5,992 bases of DNA from Alphaproteobacteria bacterium (GCA_030427215.1 JAUHXB010000081.1:1-5992); one strand, 5' to 3'; shown: positions 1-5,919, counted from the stretch's first letter. Numbers and translations: made by a program. The notes: a model not told the origin generated them from the sequence alone.

Positions 1-600
1 ATTATCGCCCATCACGAAATATTCGCCTTCAGGAACGGTGTATACCTTTGTATTGTCCAATGCGCCGTTATCGCCCTCCTCATAAATAGAAAAGGTCAAA
101 CCATTGGGCAATGTTTGTTCAAATTCTGTCATGACAATATCTTGTCCAAAACGGTTTGTTGTGGCGAATTGATCTACTTGTTCACGTTTAACCATTTGAT
201 CATTTAAAAATAATCGTCCATTACGGATTTGAACACGATCACCAGGCATACCAATTATGCGTTTGATATAATCGGTTTTATTATCGGTTGGTAATTTGAA
301 AACAACGACATCACCTTGTGCGGGTTCGCTTGCCCATATTCTGCCATCGATGGGGACAATACCCATTGGAAAAGAATATCGTGAATAGCCATATTCATAT
401 TTTGAAACAAATAAATAATCCCCTACTAATAAATTTGGCTTCATTGACCCGGATGGAATGTTAAAAGGCTCCGCTATTAATGACCGGATAAGAACGGCAA
501 ATGTTACCGCCCAAAAGGCTGTTTTAACCAATTCCATCCATTCATTTTGGGCCCCATTTTCGGGCAAATCGTCATAATGATCATCTATGTTTTTATTCAT
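1..600 (-). CDS. lepB: Signal peptidase I, C-terminus cut off by window edge
   Basis: Membrane-bound serine protease that removes signal peptides from exported preproteins on the outer face of the inner membrane. The visible 200 codons start at ATG 600 and run off the left edge. An N-terminal hydrophobic segment (about residues 22-42) is followed by the PSGSM box with the nucleophile Ser52, then DYLFVSKY and GYSRYS typical of alphaproteobacterial enzymes, then the YIKRIIGMPGD box with general base Lys113. The last visible residues, MGDN, are the start of the GDNRxxSxDSR box, so roughly 40-60 residues are missing beyond the window. The start lies 9 bases after the acpS stop with no clear ribosome-binding site, which fits translation coupled to the upstream gene. 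In related genomes rnc and era usually follow; that is a prediction for sequence outside the window. Confidence 0.97.
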   Translation of the reverse strand, partial: MNKNIDDHYDDLPENGAQNEWMELVKTAFWAVTFAVLIRSLIAEPFNIPSGSMKPNLLVGDYLFVSKYEYGYSRYSFPMGIVPIDGRIWASEPAQGDVVVFKLPTDNKTDYIKRIIGMPGDRVQIRNGRLFLNDQMVKREQVDQFATTNRFGQDIVMTEFEQTLPNGLTFSIYEEGDNGALDNTKVYTVPEGEYFVMGDN

Positions 601-609
601 GATTATTTT

Positions 610-1038
610 TTATAGTGTCGGATTTGATTTGTCGAGTGGTATTGCCTCTAATATAACAGTCGCCTTTGCTAAACTGGCCTCATCAGATAATGTGATATGG
701 ATTATTGGCTTGTGCTCAGCGGGCGTTAAAGTTTTTAATCGTTTGTCAACGCCACCACAAATATCAAGTATGGGGCGGCCCAGATCATCATTGCCAACGG
801 ACATGTCCTGCCATGATAACCCTTCGCGCATACCTGTTCCAAGGGCCTTTAAGCAAGCCTCTTTTGCGGCAAATCGTTTTGCGAAATAACTTGTATAATG
901 GTGGCCTGTTTTATTTTTATCGGCAATTTCAATTTCAAATGGCGTAAAACATTTTTTTAAAAATGCATCGCCCTTATTATCAATTAATTTTTGAATACGG
1001 TCGATATCAACCAAATCTTCGCCAAGGCCAATAATCAT
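610..1038 (-). CDS. acpS: Holo-[acyl-carrier-protein] synthase
   Basis: Transfers 4'-phosphopantetheine from coenzyme A to the serine of apo-ACP, activating it for fatty acid synthesis in the cytoplasm. The 142-residue product is slightly longer than the usual 120-130. It opens with MIIGLGEDLVDIDRI, the family motif 1, with metal-binding Asp8, and carries FAAKEACLKALGTG with metal-binding Glu60 and Lys64. The C-terminal HITLSDE strand (114-120) is also typical. The frame stays open for 63 codons upstream, but that stretch is antisense-free coding sequence of the DUF2062 gene in another frame and the family motif begins at ATG 1038, so I chose that start. The ATG overlaps the preceding stop as ATGA, implying translational coupling. 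A modest AAAGGA ribosome-binding site sits about 10 bases upstream. Confidence 0.97.
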   Translation of the reverse strand: MIIGLGEDLVDIDRIQKLIDNKGDAFLKKCFTPFEIEIADKNKTGHHYTSYFAKRFAAKEACLKALGTGMREGLSWQDMSVGNDDLGRPILDICGGVDKRLKTLTPAEHKPIIHITLSDEASLAKATVILEAIPLDKSNPTL

Positions 1039-1643
1039 TTTATTTTTGGTCCTTTTGATTTTCGATTGAATAATGCCTTTTGCCGGCGCTTCATCCGTAA
1101 TTTTCGTGCGCGTTGCGCGCCCCTTACTAAATAAAAATACAGAATATAATAAAATGGAAAGCTCATTATTGCCAATATTGTTCCACCAATCGCAGTTGGG
1201 ATAAATAAATCGGAAAAATTTTGCCACAAAAAGGTGAATAAATTATCCCCTTGTTGCTCAACAATATCAGGTGTGAACGCGACGGTACTTTCTTGGCTTC
1301 CTATCACGCCAAGAATAAATTCGCCAAGGGAATAGCTTGAAAATAATAAAAATGGAAATGTCCATGGATTGCCAACAAATGTTCCGACCATGGCCGCAAC
1401 CAAATTCATCTTTACACCAATCAACCAGGCAAAGCCAAGAGCCGTAAAAACATGAAGGCCAAAAAATGGAGTGAATGACATGGCCGATCCGCCGGCCAAG
1501 TTAACGGCAATAGATTCGGCGGATGCGGATAGCCGGATAATGCGGGAACGATAATATTTTAATAATCGCCACCATCCCATTTTTGGCCAGATAATCTGAC
1601 GTATTTTATCGAGGGATGATTCTGGATGACGGCGTTGAAACAT
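1035..1643 (-). CDS. DUF2062 family membrane protein
   Basis: A 202-residue inner-membrane protein of the DUF2062 family, whose biochemical role is not established. Family hallmarks are visible: SFTPFFGLH (56-64), GNPWTFP (91-97) and a glycine pair at 153-154. Hydrophobic segments lie near 58-77, 79-115 (probably a hairpin broken by the GNPW turn) and 147-173, separated by a polar loop at 116-145. The tail from about residue 174 is strongly basic (many Arg and Lys), so it is probably cytoplasmic and may touch membrane lipid or nucleic acid; that is inference. Its stop overlaps the acpS start. Placement directly before acpS and lepB is common in alphaproteobacteria and hints at an envelope or lipid role. 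ATG 1643 has no recognisable ribosome-binding site, but the family pattern begins soon after it. Confidence 0.88.
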   Translation of the reverse strand: MFQRRHPESSLDKIRQIIWPKMGWWRLLKYYRSRIIRLSASAESIAVNLAGGSAMSFTPFFGLHVFTALGFAWLIGVKMNLVAAMVGTFVGNPWTFPFLLFSSYSLGEFILGVIGSQESTVAFTPDIVEQQGDNLFTFLWQNFSDLFIPTAIGGTILAIMSFPFYYILYFYLVRGAQRARKLRMKRRQKALFNRKSKGPKIK

Positions 1644-1650
1644 ATACAGT

Positions 1651-1670
1651 TATTGGAACATGTTTCAATA
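1651..1670. promoter_or_regulatory. Near-perfect 20-base palindrome before the DUF2062 gene
   Basis: TATTGgAACATGTTtCAATA reads the same on both strands except for one symmetric pair (lower case). It occupies 8-27 bases upstream of the DUF2062 start, in the only sizeable gap of the minus-strand operon. Its shape suggests a dimeric regulator site; which regulator cannot be told. No convincing promoter hexamers accompany it, although TTGAAA within the minus-strand copy could be a -35 element. Confidence 0.4.
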
Positions 1671-1692
1671 AATAGCAATAATTAATTTATAG

Positions 1693-2298
1693 TTACAGTC
1701 GCCCTGATTTGAGGTCATCCATGATTTTTAAGATATCTGAGACCGAATAACTTGCCCCTTCCATCAAATGATGATCAATATAAAAAGAGGGGATTTGGTT
1801 CAAATTTACTAAAATCGTTTCTGCGTTTAAATTAACGGCTTCCGATTCTATGTCGGCTGATAAGGCTTGGCCTTTGACTGATTCATAATTTAATCCTACG
1901 GACCTTATTGCGCGTTCCATAAAAGCCTCATCAAACGAAGATGAAGCCGTCATGAGTGCATTGTGCGTTTCAAGGAACTGATTTAAATTTTGGGCGGTCA
2001 AAACAAGTTTTTGAGCCAAAATTGAATTATTATCTTCAGATGAAATAGGACGAATAATAATTTCAGCGTCATCCGCGCGGGCAATAAGATTTAGAAAAAG
2101 AGTGTGAAGTTGCCTTGATTCTGGCAAAGCATAATCGACATATCCTATAATCGTATGCGTGGGATTTGTTGTGTTTCCCATACGCATTTCAATTGGTGCC
2201 TGGTCTTTTATCCGATTAAGAACAAATTGATAGGCATAAAGCGTATAGGTAAAATACGCGACAATAATGACAAAAACGGAAAAAGCAAATTTGGCCAT
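1693..2298 (-). CDS. Membrane-anchored DsbA-like protein lacking the CXXC site
   Basis: A 201-residue protein with one N-terminal membrane segment (about 4-24) and a periplasmic thioredoxin-like domain. It aligns with its upstream neighbour: TIIGYVDYALPESRQ (49-63) lies over TIVEFFDYNCGYCKK, so the two active-site cysteines become Leu58 and Ser61. The cis-proline region also aligns (IPSFYI, Pro170, against TPAFII), and the distance from active site to cis-proline is 112 residues in both. The whole protein contains no cysteine, so it cannot act as a thiol oxidoreductase; a binding, chaperone or assembly role is inferred. The neighbour's N-terminal helical domain is replaced by the anchor. It starts 2 bases after the neighbour's stop, with an AAGGG ribosome-binding site (2304-2308) overlapping that stop. 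The homology is strong by eye, the function unknown. Confidence 0.8.
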   Translation of the reverse strand: MAKFAFSVFVIIVAYFTYTLYAYQFVLNRIKDQAPIEMRMGNTTNPTHTIIGYVDYALPESRQLHTLFLNLIARADDAEIIIRPISSEDNNSILAQKLVLTAQNLNQFLETHNALMTASSSFDEAFMERAIRSVGLNYESVKGQALSADIESEAVNLNAETILVNLNQIPSFYIDHHLMEGASYSVSDILKIMDDLKSGRL

Positions 2299-2300
2299 GA

Positions 2301-3026
2301 TTACCCTTGTCTTGCCTCTTTAACCGCGGTGCGCATACGATCAAGTCCGATATACCCACCATAAAGCTTACCATTGATGATAAAGGCTGGCGTGCCGCTT
2401 ATACCCATTTGATTAGTTTTTTCAACTTTCTCGTTAATTTTTTGCGCGACTTCTTCGGATTCTGCATCTTTGGCCATTTGATCAACATCAAGACCAACTT
2501 TTTTTGCAATCGATCTGAGTGACAGTTCTGATAGAGGGCCACGATGTTTCATCAATGCCGTATGATATTCTAAATAGGCCTCTTGGTTTTCTGCTGCCAT
2601 TGCCCATTTCGCGGCGGTTTTTGAGGTTTGACCTAAAATAGGTGTTTCAATGAAAACAAATTTTACATTCTTATCTTCTTGTAAAATGGTCAAAATATCG
2701 CCAATCGCCTTTTTACAATATCCACAGTTATAATCGAAAAATTCAACGATTGTGACGTCACCATCCTTATTTCCGGCAATAGGAAGGGATGCGTTGTCTT
2801 CAAACCATCCAATATTTTTTTCGATGGCTTCTTGTTGTTGTTGGCTGTCCACTCTTTGTTGCTTGCGGCCATGTTCCTCAACGGAATCCAAAATCACTTC
2901 AGGGTTATTTTGAATATATTCTTTAATGATTTCCTTGACATCATCGCGCGACAAATCTTGCGCCTGTGTTGCACCAACCATTGCGGTTGAGATGAAACAT
3001 GTGGTGAGTAGTAATTTTTTAAACAT
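2301..3026 (-). CDS. Periplasmic DsbA-family thiol:disulfide protein (Com1/ScsC-like)
   Basis: A 241-residue exported thioredoxin-fold protein that should form or reshuffle disulfides in periplasmic proteins. A signal peptide covers residues 1-22, with likely cleavage after TQA. Residues about 24-55 (DVKEIIKEYIQNNPEVILDSV) resemble the ScsC N-terminal helical domain, which drives oligomerisation in some ScsC proteins; a glutamine-rich linker (56-68) follows. The DsbA domain carries EFFDYNCGYC with catalytic Cys101 and Cys104 and the GTPAF cis-proline loop with Pro213. Those are the only cysteines in the mature protein. CGYC is shared with DsbC- and ScsC-type proteins, so isomerase activity is as possible as oxidase activity. 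No dsbB or scsB partner is in the window. It follows the M48 gene by 31 bases and has a good ribosome-binding site. Confidence 0.93.
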   Translation of the reverse strand: MFKKLLLTTCFISTAMVGATQAQDLSRDDVKEIIKEYIQNNPEVILDSVEEHGRKQQRVDSQQQQEAIEKNIGWFEDNASLPIAGNKDGDVTIVEFFDYNCGYCKKAIGDILTILQEDKNVKFVFIETPILGQTSKTAAKWAMAAENQEAYLEYHTALMKHRGPLSELSLRSIAKKVGLDVDQMAKDAESEEVAQKINEKVEKTNQMGISGTPAFIINGKLYGGYIGLDRMRTAVKEARQG

Positions 3027-3031
3027 TGTTG

Positions 3032-3037
3032 CTCCTT
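3032..3037 (-). promoter_or_regulatory. Ribosome-binding site of the DsbA-family gene
   Basis: AAGGAG on the minus strand, 5 bases before ATG 3026. It is the strongest Shine-Dalgarno sequence in the operon and confirms that start. The other members show weak or overlapping sites, so this gene may be translated most efficiently. Confidence 0.8.
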
Positions 3038-3057
3038 AATTTTTATATGAATGTATT

Positions 3058-4383
3058 TTACTCTGAATTACCCTTTATAGGCAAGCGATCCAAATATGTT
3101 TTTAAATCGCTAGCCTTTATTTTTAAATTTTGGGATAAATTTTCACTGTTGATTGCCAAATTGACAAGGCGTTTGGCGTCATCCTTTCGCCCCTGCGCTG
3201 CTGCTTCCTCCGCTAAATAATATTGTGCATCGGCCTCATATCCCAATCGCCCTTTATAGGTCGCCATAAGACGATAAGCGCTTGTATCGCGGGGATCTGC
3301 CTGTATTGCCGCATTTAATAAATCACCAATTTCTTTATTTGTTTTTTGTTGTGCGATCAAGACATGCGCCAAATTCCCCTGAATAAGAGGGGCATTACTA
3401 ATGTGGCTTAAGGCCTTGCGATAGGCCACTTCAGAGTCCGCTAATCGCCCTGCATCGCGTAATGTTTGCGCCTTCATTTCATGAAAGAACGGATTATCAG
3501 GTGATTTTTGAATCAATTGATCAAACAAATTGACGGCTTTATTATATCGGCTTTGGCGATAATGCATAATGGCGTGAGCAAACAGGTCCTCGTCCTTACC
3601 AGTTTTAAGATCATAATATCGCGGGACCATATTGGGTTTGCGAAAGGCCATTAATTTTGCCTTCATCAAATCAAATTCATCTTGAGATCGTGATACGCCC
3701 AACGGCCCTGAAATATCTGATTTTTTAGCCTTAACGCGCATTGTATCCACGCGGTCACGGGTTAGGGGGTGCGTACGCATATATTCGGATTGTTGGGATG
3801 CGGGCAATAATTCTTGCCCTTCCAATTTCTCCAAAAACGAAACAATCCCTTGCGGGTTAACGCCTGCATCTTCCATATATTGAAATCCAGCTTGATCTGC
3901 CGCAGATTCCTGAACACGCGAATGGCTTAAAAAGCCCGCCGTTGCGGCCCCTGATCCACCTGCGGATATGACGGCCGCGGCGCGCCCATCACCTGTTAAG
4001 ATCGCTGCGCCAATTCCTAATGCAGTGGCTAAAATGGATTGAAAGGATGCGCGTTCAATGGCTTTTCGCCCTGCGATTAAATGTCCCCCTGTAATATGTC
4101 CGATTTCATGGGCGATGACGCCCTTGACCTCTTCTGGGTATTCCGCCTTTTCAATTAACCCTGCATAAATAAAAATATTGGCGCCACCTGCGACAAAGGC
4201 ATTAATTTGGTCGCTATTCACAAGGACAAGGCGCACTTGGTCATTGCTTAATCCCGCTCCTTTTAAGATAGGCGCGGACCATTCCTGTAATGTTTTTTCA
4301 ATTTGCGTGTCACGAATAATATTTAATGCCTGCGCGGGGGCAGACACTATAAAAACCACGGCGAATAGAATTATAAATTTCAC
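3058..4383 (-). CDS. bepA: Secreted M48 zinc metalloprotease with TPR domain, BepA-like
   Basis: A 441-residue periplasmic protease resembling BepA (YfgC), which in E. coli degrades or helps assemble stalled outer-membrane proteins such as LptD at the BAM complex. A signal peptide spans 1-19, ending AQA. The M48 domain has HEIGH (92-96) with zinc ligands His92 and His96 and catalytic Glu93, and ESAAD with third ligand Glu159. RTHPLTRDRV (His205) matches the conserved HP region that holds the regulatory zinc-binding histidine of BepA. A glycine- and alanine-rich segment at 117-150 lies where the family has its membrane-contacting region. Residues about 266-430 form several TPR-like helical pairs, used by BepA to contact substrate and BAM. 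The start is GTG, immediately preceded by an in-frame TAA, and lacks a ribosome-binding site. The symbol rests on domain layout, not proven orthology. Confidence 0.93.
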   Translation of the reverse strand: MKFIILFAVVFIVSAPAQALNIIRDTQIEKTLQEWSAPILKGAGLSNDQVRLVLVNSDQINAFVAGGANIFIYAGLIEKAEYPEEVKGVIAHEIGHITGGHLIAGRKAIERASFQSILATALGIGAAILTGDGRAAAVISAGGSGAATAGFLSHSRVQESAADQAGFQYMEDAGVNPQGIVSFLEKLEGQELLPASQQSEYMRTHPLTRDRVDTMRVKAKKSDISGPLGVSRSQDEFDLMKAKLMAFRKPNMVPRYYDLKTGKDEDLFAHAIMHYRQSRYNKAVNLFDQLIQKSPDNPFFHEMKAQTLRDAGRLADSEVAYRKALSHISNAPLIQGNLAHVLIAQQKTNKEIGDLLNAAIQADPRDTSAYRLMATYKGRLGYEADAQYYLAEEAAAQGRKDDAKRLVNLAINSENLSQNLKIKASDLKTYLDRLPIKGNSE

Positions 4384-4390
4384 TTAAAAG

Positions 4391-4396
4391 AGTATA
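4391..4396 (-). promoter_or_regulatory. Candidate -10 element of the minus-strand operon
   Basis: TATACT on the minus strand differs from TATAAT at one base and ends 7 bases before the GTG start of the M48 gene. No good -35 hexamer lies 16-18 bases further upstream (TGGTTT is the nearest). If it is the real -10, transcription would start at or next to the GTG and the message would be leaderless, which fits the absence of a ribosome-binding site there. Confidence 0.35.
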
Positions 4397-4417
4397 GAGA
4401 AAAATTAAGGTGAAACC

Positions 4418-4465
4418 ATGGCGAATATGTTTTATGGTCATATCCATTATGGCAGATACACCTAA
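4418..4465 (+). CDS. Possible 15-codon leader ORF overlapping the rlmE start
   Basis: ATG 4418 opens MANMFYGHIHYGRYT and ends at TAA 4463-4465, so it overlaps the chosen rlmE start by 17 bases in a different frame. It is preceded by AAGGTG (4407-4412) at an ideal 5-base spacing, whereas the rlmE ATG at 4449 has no recognisable ribosome-binding site. Ribosomes ending here could re-initiate at 4449, making it a coupling or leader peptide. The peptide is rich in His and Tyr but matches nothing I know. It could be chance. Confidence 0.25.
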   Translation: MANMFYGHIHYGRYT

Positions 4466-5147
4466 AAAAGGATCATCAGGTCGCAAAACCGTTCGGGATA
4501 AGGCCGTGCGCGTTAAAACCGCACGTGGGCGCAAAAACAGCTCAACCAGGTGGTTACAACGCCAATTAAACGATCCCTATGTGCGAGAGGCTCAACGGTT
4601 GGGATACAAATCCCGCGCGGCGTTTAAATTAAAGGAATTAGACGAACAATTGGGTTTAATCAAGCCAAACACGGTTGCGGTTGACCTTGGCGCCGCGCCT
4701 GGCGGTTGGTGTCAGGTTTTGAACGAACATAACGCCGATCATATTGTTGCCATTGATTTGATTGAGGTCACGGATATTCCCAATATCAATTTTATTCAAA
4801 TGGATTTCACCGATGACGACGCCCCGCAAAAATTAATTGATATGTTAGATGGTAAACGTCCAAATTTGGTGTTGTCAGATATGGCACCAAACACGGTTGG
4901 GCATCCAAAGACAGACCATTTGCGGACAATGGCGCTGGTCGAAATGGCGTGGGATTTTGCCTATAATACATTGGAAGAAGGCGGGCATTTTGTGTCCAAA
5001 GTTTTCCAAGGTGGAACAGGTAAAGAATTGCTTGATCAAATGAAACCGCATTTTGATAAAATCAAACATGTAAAACCAAAATCCAGCCGTAAGGGATCAC
5101 CCGAAAATTTCCTCATCGCCATGGGATTTAAGAAAAATCAAACTTAA
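4449..5147 (+). CDS. rlmE: 23S rRNA (uridine-2'-O)-methyltransferase RlmE/FtsJ
   Basis: Uses S-adenosylmethionine to methylate the 2'-OH of U2552 (E. coli numbering) in the A-loop of 23S rRNA, a late step in 50S subunit assembly. From ATG 4449 the protein has 232 residues. A basic N-terminal tail (GRKTVRDKAVRVKTARGRK) leads to SSTRWLQRQLNDPYV, a block typical of alphaproteobacterial RlmE. The SAM-binding motif VDLGAAPGGW is at 78-87. The catalytic tetrad is complete: Lys60 (AAFKL), Asp144 (LSDMAPN), Lys184 (FVSKVF) and Glu219 (GSPEN). The frame is open back to GTG 4410 and ATG 4434, but these would add a hydrophobic stretch (MKPWRICFMVISI) foreign to the family, so I prefer 4449. It is transcribed divergently from the envelope operon and convergently with the last gene. 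Confidence 0.95.
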   Translation: MADTPKKGSSGRKTVRDKAVRVKTARGRKNSSTRWLQRQLNDPYVREAQRLGYKSRAAFKLKELDEQLGLIKPNTVAVDLGAAPGGWCQVLNEHNADHIVAIDLIEVTDIPNINFIQMDFTDDDAPQKLIDMLDGKRPNLVLSDMAPNTVGHPKTDHLRTMALVEMAWDFAYNTLEEGGHFVSKVFQGGTGKELLDQMKPHFDKIKHVKPKSSRKGSPENFLIAMGFKKNQT

Positions 5148-5217
5148 TTAAGTCTATTTAGTCTAAATTATACTGTTTAAGTCATTGATTTTATTCATCT
5201 AAACTTAATAGACTTAG
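5148..5217. terminator. Long AT-rich imperfect inverted repeat, possible bidirectional terminator
   Basis: Arms 5148-5167 and 5198-5217 are complementary at 16 of 20 positions, including an unbroken run of ten pairs (5149-5158 with 5207-5216), around a 30-base loop. The left arm starts right after the rlmE stop. On the plus strand the stem is followed only by GGTTTTG; on the minus strand by TTAAGTTTGATTTTT, which is more U-rich. The low GC content makes it a weak intrinsic terminator. The left arm also contains the small palindrome TTTAGTCTAAA (5157-5167). Confidence 0.4.
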
Positions 5218-5237
5218 GTTTTGAACTCCAAAAAATG

Positions 5238-5271
5238 AAACCGGTTTTATGGTACTTATAGACATTATAAG
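5238..5271. repeat. Two small inverted repeats in the convergent gap
   Basis: AAACCGGTTT (5238-5247) is a perfect 10-base palindrome. CTTATA (5255-5260) and TATAAG (5266-5271) form a perfect 6-base-pair stem around a 5-base loop. Neither has a clear T-run on either side. They may contribute to transcript ends between the convergent genes; by chance alone, the AT-rich one is not surprising. Confidence 0.3.
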
Positions 5272-5300
5272 ATTAAATTCCTATTTTGTCAATTGAAATA

Positions 5301-5327
5301 CCGCCAAGAACGCAAAGTCGCGCAAGG
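5301..5327. repeat. Three tandem 9-base units of form NCGCNAAGN
   Basis: CCGCCAAGA, ACGCAAAGT and CGCGCAAGG follow one another without gaps, sharing CGC at positions 2-4 and AAG at 6-8. The unit is GC-rich against a strongly AT-rich surrounding and lies 3 bases from the stop of the last minus-strand gene. Similar degenerate CGCNAAG repeats occur between genes in various bacteria as I recall, with no settled function. It could be a small repeat family or the remnant of one. Confidence 0.45.
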
Positions 5328-5330
5328 TTT

Positions 5331-5912
5331 TCAAGATAAGCGCGGAGCGGATTTTTTGAATTTAGATTGAACAGGCTCACCATCTGTTGAGGCTACATAA
5401 GCCACCAATTGATACGCACCTGGCTCCAAAATATCTTTTGCATCAACTATGGGGCAAATAGCAATGGCCAAACCCAATCCTGAACGGTCTTTTACTTCTG
5501 CATCTAACATTTTAAAACCATCATATTGAAAAAATAAAGGCATTGCGTAATCGCCAGCATTATGTGGCGTATATCGCATGATGTCTGGTTCAGGAGTGGC
5601 TTTACCTGCGATTTCTTCATTAAGCTGTTTGCTTAACTCTGGAAAATGTTCAAATAATGCCAATCGATTTTGAAGTTCATTTTTATATGCAGGATTTTTA
5701 GATAAAGCATGGCTATGTTTTTCAAACATTGTAACGCCATCTAAATCAATCGCCCACCAATCATCAATCGTTGGTGAAATATCAATAATTGGAATTTCAA
5801 CGGTGTAATCATCTGATCGTCCATATTGAACGTAGCTTTCAAGGCTGTTTGCGATTTCGGCGCACGCCCTGTTAAAATCGTTTAATACATTCCATTCATC
5901 TAAAATTCTCAT
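5331..5912 (-). CDS. Hypothetical soluble protein, family not recognised
   Basis: A 193-residue protein that I cannot assign. It has no signal peptide or membrane segment, so it is probably cytoplasmic. Visible traits are an N-terminal helical part (1-30), an acidic and aromatic patch DDWWAIDLDG (50-59), a charged helical middle (62-105), a proline-containing region with MRYTPHNAGDYAMPLFFQYDG (112-132) and a beta-rich C-terminal part ending GAYQLVAYVASTDGEPVQ, then a basic tail. Its two cysteines (17 and 153) form no motif. I chose ATG 5912; the frame is open 12 codons further to TTG 5948, but that extension overlaps the likely promoter and has no ribosome-binding site. It is convergent with rlmE and appears to be transcribed alone. 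Amino acid composition and codon use look like the neighbouring genes, so it is probably a real gene. Confidence 0.75.
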   Translation of the reverse strand: MRILDEWNVLNDFNRACAEIANSLESYVQYGRSDDYTVEIPIIDISPTIDDWWAIDLDGVTMFEKHSHALSKNPAYKNELQNRLALFEHFPELSKQLNEEIAGKATPEPDIMRYTPHNAGDYAMPLFFQYDGFKMLDAEVKDRSGLGLAIAICPIVDAKDILEPGAYQLVAYVASTDGEPVQSKFKKSAPRLS

Positions 5913-5919
5913 AATTATA

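Noticed and set aside
587..889. 100-codon plus-strand reading frame opposite acpS
   Set aside because: It has no family features or ribosome-binding site and overlaps conserved acpS codons; it is a shadow frame.
1039..1227. 63-codon N-terminal extension of acpS
   Set aside because: It lies wholly within the DUF2062 gene in another frame, and the AcpS family motif begins exactly at ATG 1038.
1654..1667. LexA (SOS) box reading of the palindrome
   Set aside because: The half-sites resemble GAAC/GTTC, but the spacing fits neither the alphaproteobacterial GTTC-N7-GTTC form nor the Gram-positive form.
1693..2298. Calling the cysteine-free DsbA-like gene a pseudogene
   Set aside because: The frame is uninterrupted, has a good ribosome-binding site, keeps fold-defining residues and shows no truncation.
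3027..3057. Separate promoter or terminator between the M48 and DsbA-family genes
   Set aside because: The 31-base gap shows only the ribosome-binding site and AT-rich sequence; no hairpin or paired promoter hexamers.
4410..4448. Earlier rlmE starts at GTG 4410 or ATG 4434
   Set aside because: They add a hydrophobic stretch not expected in RlmE; the family-like basic tail begins after ATG 4449. The choice is not certain, because 4449 lacks a ribosome-binding site.
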